From: an uncultured Bacilli bacterium
Lineage (GTDB): Bacteria > Bacillota_I > Bacilli_A > RF39 > UBA660
Assembly (NCBI GenBank): GCA_944371305.1
Contig: CALVXM010000011.1
Span: 1-38,053, forward strand
Direction of reading: 5' to 3'
DNA length: 38,053 bases
Positions 1-6,748 of this stretch are shown piece after piece (the stretch's first letter is position 1; the number at the start of each line of letters is the position of its first letter). Both the position numbers and the translations under genes were made by a program. Below the pieces are notes generated by a model. That model ran no database searches. It saw only the letters and a program-made list of their open reading frames with translations, and was not told the origin of the DNA.

Positions 1-12
1 GAGTGATTATAT

Positions 13-273
13 ATGTTAACAATAGAAACTAAAGAATTAAAGATAAGTGATGAATTAAAAAGAAAGGTTGAAATGATATGTAGGTTTGCTAATACTTCTT
101 ATACTTTGATAAATGGAGATATTAAAAGTACAAATATTGCTTATACGAAACCTCATATATTAGAAATTAAAGATAATTATCATTTAATATTTGAAGATTA
201 TGATTATGATGATAAAAACTTTGAAATAGAAAAAATCGAGCAAATTTCAAATGCTCGATTTCATAAACTATAA
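13..273 (+). CDS. Hypothetical protein, 86 aa
   Basis: I do not recognise this family. It is a charged, soluble-looking protein rich in Lys, Asp and Glu, with no signal peptide or membrane segment and an acidic Tyr/Asp run near residues 60-66. A GAGTGAT just before the ATG can serve as ribosome binding site, but only 12 bases of upstream sequence are present, so a longer start cannot be excluded. It is one of only three plus-strand protein genes in the window. Its stop codon lies inside a small hairpin (267-285), and a plus-strand terminator follows about 80 bases later. Confidence 0.5.
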   Translation: MLTIETKELKISDELKRKVEMICRFANTSYTLINGDIKSTNIAYTKPHILEIKDNYHLIFEDYDYDDKNFEIEKIEQISNARFHKL

Positions 274-412
274 TTCCATTATAGTAAATACTACGCTATT
301 GGCAGAGCCAATAACGGTGTGAAAAAGGGAAATTCCCATTTTAAAGCCTTCTAAGCATAATTTTAGCAAGGCATAAAACTAAGCAAAATTATGTTTTCTT
401 TATTTCATTTTG
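274..412 (+). other. Structured non-coding stretch between convergent genes
   Basis: No reading frame of note is present. It holds a GC-richer hairpin at 294-316 (CGCTATTGGC, loop AGA, GCCAATAACG, one mismatch), a small GGGAAATTCCC palindrome near 328, and two mutually exclusive hairpins. GCCTTCTAA (346-354) can pair with TTAG-C-AAGGC (ending 372), while CATAATTTT (356-364) can pair with AAAATTATG (385-393). The second is followed by a U-rich run on the plus strand. Function is unknown. It may be a structured 3' UTR or a small RNA. Confidence 0.35.
356..402 (+). terminator. Probable intrinsic terminator of the first gene
   Basis: The stem CATAATTTT-A-GC pairs with GC-AAAATTATG around a 15-base loop and is followed on the plus strand by TTTTCTTTATTT. 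There is no comparable U-run on the minus strand, so it most likely ends transcription from the 86-aa gene. Confidence 0.5.
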
Positions 413-1162
413 TCATTTGCTAAAATCATAAAATTTTACATCACCATAATATAAAACTGTCACATCCTTTAAATAATTTGCATCATCATAAAAATATTCT
501 TCAAAATAAGAACCACCCGATGAACAAAGCACACAATAATCATTTTTTGAAACTTTTTTGTATGAATTTAATGATTTATAATTAACAACATATAATTTTT
601 TAAATATTGAATAATTAATAGAAGTTAATTTATTTTGTAAATTTTCAAAATTATTACCATCAATATATTTTACTACACCTTGCAAATAAGTTTTTTGCAT
701 TATCTCTTGTAAATTATTACCATCATAATATATATCTATCAAGCCTTCAATATCCCCTGAATATGAACCATAATAAAATTGATATTTATATGATGTTCCA
801 AAATCATTGTTAATGAATTTTATTAAATCGTTTGTAATTAAATCATATTGATAATTGTCAATACCTTTTTCAGTTTGTTGTGAACCATCAATAACCACTT
901 CAAACCATTTATTATTATATTTTGCATTAACAATAATTTCTTCATTACAACTGCTACTAAAATTATCAGAATTATCAAATGTGCATTTAGCAGTTCCAAT
1001 TTCTGGGGTAAAACCATATTTACTTTCAATATATTTAATTGTATTTTCTTTTGCTTGGGCAAAATATTCTTTTCTTTTTTGTTTTTCTTCGTCAGAAAGT
1101 CCACAACCTGTAATTATTAACAACAATAACAAGCACATTCCACTATATATTATTTTCTTCAT
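413..1162 (-). CDS. Predicted lipoprotein, 249 aa
   Basis: The N-terminus is a classic lipoprotein signal: MKK, a hydrophobic run to residue 19, then the lipobox ITGC with the lipidated Cys at residue 20. It should be anchored on the outer face of the membrane. The mature part is rich in Asn, Tyr and Asp, has scattered Cys residues, and matches no family I know. An AGGAGG precedes the ATG. The start overlaps the stop of the upstream membrane-protein gene by four bases, so the two are translationally coupled. It is the last gene of a four-gene minus-strand cluster (3021 to 413) of unrecognised proteins. Confidence 0.75.
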   Translation of the reverse strand: MKKIIYSGMCLLLLLIITGCGLSDEEKQKRKEYFAQAKENTIKYIESKYGFTPEIGTAKCTFDNSDNFSSSCNEEIIVNAKYNNKWFEVVIDGSQQTEKGIDNYQYDLITNDLIKFINNDFGTSYKYQFYYGSYSGDIEGLIDIYYDGNNLQEIMQKTYLQGVVKYIDGNNFENLQNKLTSINYSIFKKLYVVNYKSLNSYKKVSKNDYCVLCSSGGSYFEEYFYDDANYLKDVTVLYYGDVKFYDFSK

Positions 1163-1839
1163 TGATTAACCTCCTCATTAATACTAGAATTAAAATTATC
1201 TTCACAATTATTAATAATATAATTTTTTATATTACTATCTTTATCAAATAATTTATTGATCGTAAGTTTTATATTTTTATATTCCGTCTTTTTGTTATTT
1301 TCAATCACATCACAAACAATATAATAATTATCTGCTTGATTTAAATCATAAGAGTAAATATTTGTAATTTTAAAAGCTTTGCCACTAAATTTATTATTAT
1401 TTAGTTGGTTTAAAATATAAGTCGGATTATTTAATTTTATTAATATATTTAAATATAAAAGTTGATTTGATTCACTAAATTTCAATTTAACATTATCCTT
1501 AACATATTCATTTAAAGAATAATTTAGTTGTTTAGAAATATGTAGTTTAAATGCCTTACCTATATTTGAAAACACATAATTAGCAAAATAATTATCAGAT
1601 ATAAACTCTTCATCAGTTGGAGTAAATCTAATAACATTTGGAAAGACTCCGATTTTATAAAATTCCTGATTATCTTCATTTAGAATATAAGCATTACAAT
1701 TAAAATATTTTTTTAACAAAAAGTATACTACCAAATTTAAGATAATAAATAATATTATCCATAAAACAAATAATATAATGCCTATTTTAGAATTAAAGCA
1801 CATATAAACCAAAATAAATAAGAAACTAATATATAACAT
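1159..1839 (-). CDS. Membrane-anchored hypothetical protein, about 226 aa
   Basis: Two hydrophobic segments (about residues 2-15 and 19-42) are followed by a long Asn/Lys-rich soluble part with no recognised domain. The start is doubtful. The annotated ATG has no ribosome binding site, while a perfect AGGAGG lies about 36 bases upstream at 1875-1880. That site leads into GTG/ATG starts whose frame hits a stop after a dozen codons. Removing one base from the T5 run just upstream would join those starts in frame to this gene. A one-base insertion, assembly error or true short upstream ORF are all possible. It is coupled to the lipoprotein gene downstream. Confidence 0.6.
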   Translation of the reverse strand: MLYISFLFILVYMCFNSKIGIILFVLWIILFIILNLVVYFLLKKYFNCNAYILNEDNQEFYKIGVFPNVIRFTPTDEEFISDNYFANYVFSNIGKAFKLHISKQLNYSLNEYVKDNVKLKFSESNQLLYLNILIKLNNPTYILNQLNNNKFSGKAFKITNIYSYDLNQADNYYIVCDVIENNKKTEYKNIKLTINKLFDKDSNIKNYIINNCEDNFNSSINEEVNQ

Positions 1840-1880
1840 AATTAATAAAAATTTTATACATATATATCACATATCCTCCT

Positions 1881-2411
1881 TTAGAATAATTCATTTAAAC
1901 TATTCTTTATATAATTTAAATCTATTTCTTTATTATGAAATGATAAATTAACACTGCCTATATAATTATTAGAATTATAAATATATGCTGATACTGTAGT
2001 TTCTTTATTATTAAATGGATATTTATTTTCATAGTAATTTTTAAAATTATATAGAACATTAGATAATTCATCAATTGATTTAAAATTGTTGTATTCCACT
2101 TTTATATCTGCATTACTCATATGAGTATCTAACTTTATTCGTGAATCATTAAATTCTATTATATATTTAGTTAATGCTTGTTCGTGATAATCATTTTTTA
2201 AGGCATATTCACAAGTCCCATAACTAGATTCTTCACGTATGTCATTAATTTCAAATTCAATATTAGTTGTATTAGAGATTATTTTATATTTATGTCCCTC
2301 ATTTTTATCATCATCATTATCGGATTGACAATTACTTTCAACGTTTTCCACATGTTCTTTATTTAATATTTCAAATTTTTCATTAGGGAAGTTTTTGTTT
2401 AAATGTTTCAT
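1881..2411 (-). CDS. Hypothetical protein, 176 aa
   Basis: Not recognised. It is an acidic, Asn-rich protein with an Asp run near residues 32-36 and no membrane segment. The N-terminal region (HLNKNFPNEKFEIL) resembles the mature start of small Firmicute lipoproteins, but no signal peptide is encoded and the preceding codons give none. GAGGG precedes the ATG. Its stop is followed directly by the orphaned AGGAGG site of the next gene. It probably belongs to the same transcription unit as the neighbouring unknowns. Confidence 0.55.
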   Translation of the reverse strand: MKHLNKNFPNEKFEILNKEHVENVESNCQSDNDDDKNEGHKYKIISNTTNIEFEINDIREESSYGTCEYALKNDYHEQALTKYIIEFNDSRIKLDTHMSNADIKVEYNNFKSIDELSNVLYNFKNYYENKYPFNNKETTVSAYIYNSNNYIGSVNLSFHNKEIDLNYIKNSLNELF

Positions 2412-2451
2412 AATTCCCTCATTTCTAAATTAATTTTATAATTACGTATTT

Positions 2452-3021
2452 TTATTTACTATCATTTACCTCTTCAAAAAATTTCAAATCATTAAAATTG
2501 TTCTTTATCCATTCTTTATTATAAAATTTATTATTTTTTGAGTATGTTTTCGAATATATGGTACAAGAAGTATCTTTTGAACATGTTTTAAAGTAAAATG
2601 CGCAGTAATGCAACATTAAATAAATAATTGGTAATTCTAAATATTTATAATCGTCTAAAATATATCCTTTTGTTTGAAATTCAATATTTTTAGCAGTATT
2701 AACTATTTCGGAGATTTGTTTATCGTTATCATACACCATATAATGTGCAACAAATCCGTTGCCAACATCATACACATTATATATTTTACTTTCATATTCT
2801 AATGAAAAATATTTAAAAAATAATCCCTTTTTTACTTTTTTGATATTTATGTTATCAAAATTAAATTCTTGCCCTTGTTCATTATTTAAGGTAAATTTAT
2901 TTAAGAGTTGATGTCTTTTAATTTTTAGGCAGTCTAGATTTCCAGTAGCAATATACTTTTTTTGCTTATTAACATATACCTCAAAAGATAAATTATTTTT
3001 ATGTTTTAAGTCAATAATCAT
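2452..3021 (-). CDS. Hypothetical protein, possibly tubby-C-terminal-like, 189 aa
   Basis: A beta-rich sequence with alternating hydrophobic residues (FEVYVNKQKKYIATGNL, YNVYDVGNGFVAHYMVYD) that resembles small bacterial proteins with a tubby C-terminal/LURP-like fold. That is pattern similarity only. A hydrophobic stretch (LPIIYLMLHYCAFYF, about residues 130-144) could be a buried strand or a membrane segment. An AGGATT site lies 9 bases before the ATG. It is the first gene of the four-gene minus-strand cluster. No terminator separates it from the next gene. Confidence 0.45.
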   Translation of the reverse strand: MIIDLKHKNNLSFEVYVNKQKKYIATGNLDCLKIKRHQLLNKFTLNNEQGQEFNFDNINIKKVKKGLFFKYFSLEYESKIYNVYDVGNGFVAHYMVYDNDKQISEIVNTAKNIEFQTKGYILDDYKYLELPIIYLMLHYCAFYFKTCSKDTSCTIYSKTYSKNNKFYNKEWIKNNFNDLKFFEEVNDSK

Positions 3022-3291
3022 AATTCACTAATCCTATCTATTATAAATTTTATCATATTTTTTAATAATTTGATGTTTTTTTAGTTAAATTAGCAAAATT
3101 TCTCTCTATTTTACTAAAAATAGTGTATACTAAATGTAGTTAGTAATTATTACTACCTATAAATTTATGCCTATTGGTTGTTGTACTTCCACCAAAAGGG
3201 CACCATAATTAGTATTATTCAAATTGTTAGGAATTTGATTACTTCTAAAAAACAGCTATTATAAGATGTTTTTTTTATAAAATTATATACG

Positions 3292-3328
3292 AAAAAAAGT
3301 AAGAATTTTTCATTTTTTTCTTACTTTT
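3292..3328 (-). terminator. Strong hairpin, probable second terminator
   Basis: An 11-bp perfect stem, AAAAGTAAGAA (3295-3305) with TTCTTACTTTT (3318-3328), is followed by three further U's on the minus strand. It sits 45 bases beyond another terminator and may act as a backup. Confidence 0.6.
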
Positions 3329-3372
3329 AATGAAATACATCCTATCAGAAAATTAATAGTTTGTCGAACAAA

Positions 3373-3397
3373 AACAATAACCAAAATAGTTATTGTT
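3373..3397 (-). terminator. Intrinsic terminator
   Basis: AACAATAAC pairs with GTTATTGTT around a 7-base loop and is followed by TTTTTG on the minus strand. It starts 13 bases after the stop of the 139-aa gene. Confidence 0.7.
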
Positions 3398-3410
3398 GTT
3401 TAAATTATAA

Positions 3411-3830
3411 TTATTTTTGAAGCATTTTCAACAAATTGATTTTGAACATATCTTTTTCTTGATTTTCTTTTGAAACCATAACTCCTTTATAAGTAGTTAA
3501 CTCAGATTGATGACCTTCTCCTAATATTCCCTCAGGAGTAATATGATCAAGCATAACAATTTTTTCATTTAAATATACAATGTAGTGCAGTTTAATGTCA
3601 CCATGAACTTTAGAAAAAATTACGTCAGTCGGAAGTTTTAATTCATAAGTTTTAGAATTATTTTGTTCATTAGTTGATACAACTTCGCCTAGAAACTTTC
3701 CTTCCTTAAGTGATGGATAAAAAGAAAAATATAGTTTTTTATAAGCTAACATATTATATTTTTTCAAAGATCTTTCATATTTTCTAAATTCATTTTCATT
3801 AGTATACTCAAAAATATAATTTTCCTTCAT
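3411..3830 (-). CDS. Hypothetical protein, 139 aa
   Basis: Not recognised. It is a soluble protein with a Lys/Tyr-rich N-terminal third and a beta-looking middle (KLHYIVYLNEKIVMLDHITP). There is no signal peptide or membrane helix. AGGTGATTAG directly precedes the ATG and fixes the start. It is a single-gene unit: the upstream surface-protein gene has its own terminator at 3900-3918, and this gene has one just downstream. Confidence 0.6.
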   Translation of the reverse strand: MKENYIFEYTNENEFRKYERSLKKYNMLAYKKLYFSFYPSLKEGKFLGEVVSTNEQNNSKTYELKLPTDVIFSKVHGDIKLHYIVYLNEKIVMLDHITPEGILGEGHQSELTTYKGVMVSKENQEKDMFKINLLKMLQK

Positions 3831-3899
3831 CTAATCACCTCGACTCTCTTCTATTCTTCTTAATTTTAGCACATATAAGGTTAAAAGTCAAACAAAAAA

Positions 3900-3918
3900 A
3901 GAAGTGATTTACACTTCT
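3900..3918 (-). terminator. Intrinsic terminator overlapping the stop codon
   Basis: GAAGTG and CACTTC form the stem, followed by a run of seven T's on the minus strand. The stop codon of the surface-protein gene (3909-3911) lies within the hairpin. Confidence 0.8.
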
Positions 3919-5399
3919 CTTTTATTTCCTGTTAATCTGTAACCTAAATTTAATAAAGTTTGATCATTTTGGCTCTTACTCCATTTATAAGTTGTTCCAG
4001 CATATGATAATTGAGTACGAGTTCTATAACGATAATAGTTAACATATCCGTATACTGGATCTCTTCTTGTTTTTTCAACTTCTTCAGTAACTGTTACAGG
4101 AACCTTTTTAGTAATTGTTTCATAAATAGGTTCGTATTTATATTGAACTTCAGTTTTAATACAGTTAGTTCCACTTAACTTATAATCACTTCCATAAGCT
4201 GAACAAGAATATCCTTTATTAGTTGTTACAGTTTTATAACATTTTGTACTTGATCCTGATCCTTCTTTAGTATAACCACTAGGACAAGAATAAGTAGTAG
4301 AAGCAGCTTTGTAAGTTCTAGTATGTTTTTTATAAGTATAAATTGTAACATTCTTACATACATCTGTACAATCAACAGTTGTCTTATGACTTATATATTC
4401 ATTCCATGTTGTTTTATTTGGATAAGCTGCTAAAGCTGATTTAGAAGTTATATAAGTTCCTGCACTCCAACTACCATAGCTTGCTGGAGTAGTGTTTTTA
4501 ATAACATTACCATACACTTTGCTAGTTGAAGTATTTTGTTTAGCTGGTTTGGTATCAACTACTTTAGTACCATTTTCAACTTTTTTAGTACCAGTTTGAA
4601 CTTTTTCAGTTACAGTCTTATATTCAGTATGGGTTTCATAATCGATATAAGTAACTGTTTTATAACCAGTTATTTCGTATTCACGTTTAATTTCTACTTG
4701 TCTTAAGTTGTTAGCTGTTACTCTTGTTTTACTCCAACTAGACCAAGGTCCCCAACCTGAATAACTATTTTGTGTATCTAAACGATATTCATATTCATAT
4801 TTTTTATTAACAACTGGTGTTTCTGGATCTGGATCCTCTGGAGTTGGATCTGGTTTTGGATTAACCGTTGGTGTCTCTGGTTTAGATGGTGTAGGGTCTG
4901 ATGGTTTAGCTTCACATAAAGCTGAATCACAGTAATCATAACATCCCATATAAACTATAATATAATCTGCATAATCTGAACATGTTAATTGAACTTTCAT
5001 TTGATATTCATTATCCATCTTAGTTACTTTAACGTAAGATTTATCAATATCACATGATTCATTGTTACTATCCTTAAATGGTATTACTAATTTTTTCTCT
5101 AACATTTCACCTAAAGTCAATGTTACCGAATCACCTAATTTTTGAGGTAATCTTTCATTGGTGAAATATCCTTGAGCAGCAGACTTCATGCTTTCAACAT
5201 TATCAGTAAACAATCTACCATATAAAGCTTCTAATTGTGCACTTATCTCTTCACTTAATTCTTCTTTTCCGACAAAATTTTCTTTTAAATAACTTTTTGT
5301 TGGAAATAACCAAATCATAATGAAAATAAATAAAATTACTAACAAAAGTTGTAAAATTATGTCTTTAAAACTAAATGTGTGTCTTCTTTCTTCATACAT
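3909..5399 (-). CDS. Membrane-anchored surface protein with Pro-rich linker, 496 aa
   Basis: One membrane helix (about residues 14-31) near the N-terminus follows a short charged cytoplasmic tail, so the bulk should lie outside the cell. A helical region (36-110) is followed by a Cys-containing domain (about 117-160), then a Pro/Thr/Asp linker (about 166-197). The large C-terminal part is rich in Tyr, Thr and Trp. It contains GWGPWSSWS near 216-224, like the Trp ladder of thrombospondin type-1 repeats, and several Cys pairs. There is no LPXTG sorting signal. The linker is typical of wall-spanning proteins. A good promoter lies upstream and its own terminator downstream, so it is monocistronic. 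Function is unknown; adhesion or a wall role is a guess. Confidence 0.7.
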   Translation of the reverse strand: MYEERRHTFSFKDIILQLLLVILFIFIMIWLFPTKSYLKENFVGKEELSEEISAQLEALYGRLFTDNVESMKSAAQGYFTNERLPQKLGDSVTLTLGEMLEKKLVIPFKDSNNESCDIDKSYVKVTKMDNEYQMKVQLTCSDYADYIIVYMGCYDYCDSALCEAKPSDPTPSKPETPTVNPKPDPTPEDPDPETPVVNKKYEYEYRLDTQNSYSGWGPWSSWSKTRVTANNLRQVEIKREYEITGYKTVTYIDYETHTEYKTVTEKVQTGTKKVENGTKVVDTKPAKQNTSTSKVYGNVIKNTTPASYGSWSAGTYITSKSALAAYPNKTTWNEYISHKTTVDCTDVCKNVTIYTYKKHTRTYKAASTTYSCPSGYTKEGSGSSTKCYKTVTTNKGYSCSAYGSDYKLSGTNCIKTEVQYKYEPIYETITKKVPVTVTEEVEKTRRDPVYGYVNYYRYRTRTQLSYAGTTYKWSKSQNDQTLLNLGYRLTGNKREV

Positions 5400-5432
5400 A
5401 TAAATTCCCCCTCTTTTTTAATTATGGCGTAT

Positions 5433-5461
5433 ATCCTACCATAAAATCTCTTTTTTGTCAA
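5433..5461 (-). promoter_or_regulatory. Sigma-A type promoter of the surface-protein gene
   Basis: On the minus strand TTGACA (5456-5461) and TAGGAT (5433-5438) are separated by 17 bases, 34 bases before the start codon. Just upstream of the -35 is a 10-bp inverted repeat with one wobble (ATCAATATTC 5465-5474, GAATATCGAT 5481-5490) that could bind a regulator. Confidence 0.7.
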
Positions 5462-5530
5462 CTTATCAATATTCTAAAATGAATATCGATAAATTATCTC
5501 CGTTGTTGGCACCTATTATAACACTTTTTT

Positions 5531-5803
5531 TTATTTTGTCAAATCAATATTAACAATAGTACATCCGACATTAAAAGGATATATTTTATATTCTAAAACA
5601 TTTTTATTTTGTTTTAAAACATCTTTTGTTGTTTGTCTTAAAATACCACCACCAATTCCATGAATAATAATAACAAACTGATTCTTCAATTTGATATTAT
5701 CATTAATAAAATCGTTAATCAAAACTCGAGCAGTTTCACGATCAAAACCATGAAGATCTAAAGTTGGTAAATTATCGATAAAAATAATATCATTTAAACG
5801 CAT
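5531..5803 (-). CDS. Smr domain protein, 90 aa
   Basis: A stand-alone Smr domain, the nuclease/nucleic-acid-binding domain found at the C-terminus of MutS2. The signature DLHGFDRETAR (about residues 14-24) and the HGIGGGILR loop (about 48-56) are both present and fill the protein. The frame stays open further upstream, but the ATG at 5803 is chosen because a GGAAG site precedes it and the domain starts just after. It overlaps the end of the PfkB gene by 14 bases, so the two are coupled. The substrate (branched DNA or mRNA) cannot be told from sequence. Confidence 0.8.
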   Translation of the reverse strand: MRLNDIIFIDNLPTLDLHGFDRETARVLINDFINDNIKLKNQFVIIIHGIGGGILRQTTKDVLKQNKNVLEYKIYPFNVGCTIVNIDLTK

Positions 5804-6677
5804 TATAAACAACTTCCATCTCTTCTTTAGTAGGAATTGAATTACGTGTCCCAATTCGACTAACCGAAATAGCTCCAGCATAATTAGATAGTTTTAAAAC
5901 TTCTTTTATATTATATCCTAAGGATAGATAATAAGTGAAAGCCCCGTGGAAGATATCACCTGCTCCAGTTGAATCAACACTCTTCACTTTAATAGAAGGT
6001 GTTATTTCATCATTATATAGACATCCTTTATCCTCTAAAGTGATAACAATTTCATTTTTAAACATTTCTTTTAATTTGTTATAGATTACTTTTAACGTGT
6101 TAAAATTACTATAATCCATTTTTAAACCCGTAACTTTTTCCGCAAAATCTTTAGAACAAACTACCCATTTAACCATTTTACACAACTCAATTACTTCAAG
6201 TCGATCCCTTCCAGCATCGATTATCGTAAGAGCATCAGGGTATTTTTTTAATACTTCAACACTTCTTTCATATTCTTGGCCATCAATTAATATGACATCT
6301 GGTTTAAAATTTAATTCAAATGGTTTCATCTCTACTTTTTTAGGTTTATATGCAAATGTAGTTCTAGAGCCATTGGCCTTATTAGCAATTACTATACTAG
6401 AAGTTGTCTCATGATCTTCACGAAGTTCTAAAAAATCGGTATTGACATTAACCTTTTTAAATTCTTCTTTAATCTTTTTACCATAATAATCGTTGCCAAC
6501 AATACCTGCAAAATAAGTTTCTGCGCCAAAACTACCTAAAAGATAAGCAGCAGTACTAGCAGGACCGCCACCACATTCAATTTTTTCCTGAATACGATTT
6601 TTGGTATTTTCAATTGGAAATTCGTCCATTGGTAATGTAATATCATAAGTAGCATGACCTAAGCATAATATTTTCAT
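5790..6677 (-). CDS. PfkB-family carbohydrate or nucleoside kinase, 295 aa
   Basis: A cytoplasmic ATP-dependent sugar kinase of the ribokinase/PfkB family. It shows the N-terminal glycine motif GGGPASTAAYLLGSFG (36-51) and the C-terminal anion-hole motif DSTGAGD (235-241), in which Asp241 is the expected catalytic base. Length is normal for the family. The substrate cannot be assigned: the family covers ribose, fructose, KDG, adenosine and pseudouridine, and no transporter or catabolic genes flank it. The neighbours are an Smr protein and PPDK, the latter transcribed separately with its own terminator. Confidence 0.85.
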   Translation of the reverse strand: MKILCLGHATYDITLPMDEFPIENTKNRIQEKIECGGGPASTAAYLLGSFGAETYFAGIVGNDYYGKKIKEEFKKVNVNTDFLELREDHETTSSIVIANKANGSRTTFAYKPKKVEMKPFELNFKPDVILIDGQEYERSVEVLKKYPDALTIIDAGRDRLEVIELCKMVKWVVCSKDFAEKVTGLKMDYSNFNTLKVIYNKLKEMFKNEIVITLEDKGCLYNDEITPSIKVKSVDSTGAGDIFHGAFTYYLSLGYNIKEVLKLSNYAGAISVSRIGTRNSIPTKEEMEVVYNAFK

Positions 6678-6730
6678 TCTTTATCACCTATATATATTTT
6701 ATCATTTTATCTATACAAATACAATAAAAA

Positions 6731-6748
6731 AGACAAATTACATTGTCT
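6731..6748 (-). terminator. Terminator of ppdK, overlapping its stop codon
   Basis: AGACAA pairs with TTGTCT and is followed by TTTTTTATTG on the minus strand. The ppdK stop codon (6738-6740) lies inside the loop side of the hairpin. Confidence 0.75.

Larger units (their letters stand above)
3022..3410. other. Gene-free stretch with two terminators
   Basis: No convincing gene. It contains two minus-strand terminators (3373-3397 and 3292-3328). A short GC-richer block near 3168-3206 stands out from the AT background and codes for nothing longer than 13 codons. A weak inverted repeat, CAAATT/AATTTG, lies near 3219-3236. The promoter of the 3021 gene must lie in the right part, but no good -35/-10 pair was found. 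Confidence 0.5.

Noticed and set aside
274-402. Integron attC site
   Set aside because: Hairpins are present, but the paired core sites (RYYYAAC / GTTRRRY) are not.
838-1169. Open frames opposite or shifted within the 249-aa lipoprotein gene, and similar frames inside ppdK, the P-ATPase, DUF1700 and metK
   Set aside because: They lie inside well-supported genes, lack ribosome binding sites and have low-complexity products.
3168-3206. A short GC-richer block as a DGR template repeat
   Set aside because: It is much too short and shows no similarity to the DUF6273 gene end beyond a few AAC triplets.
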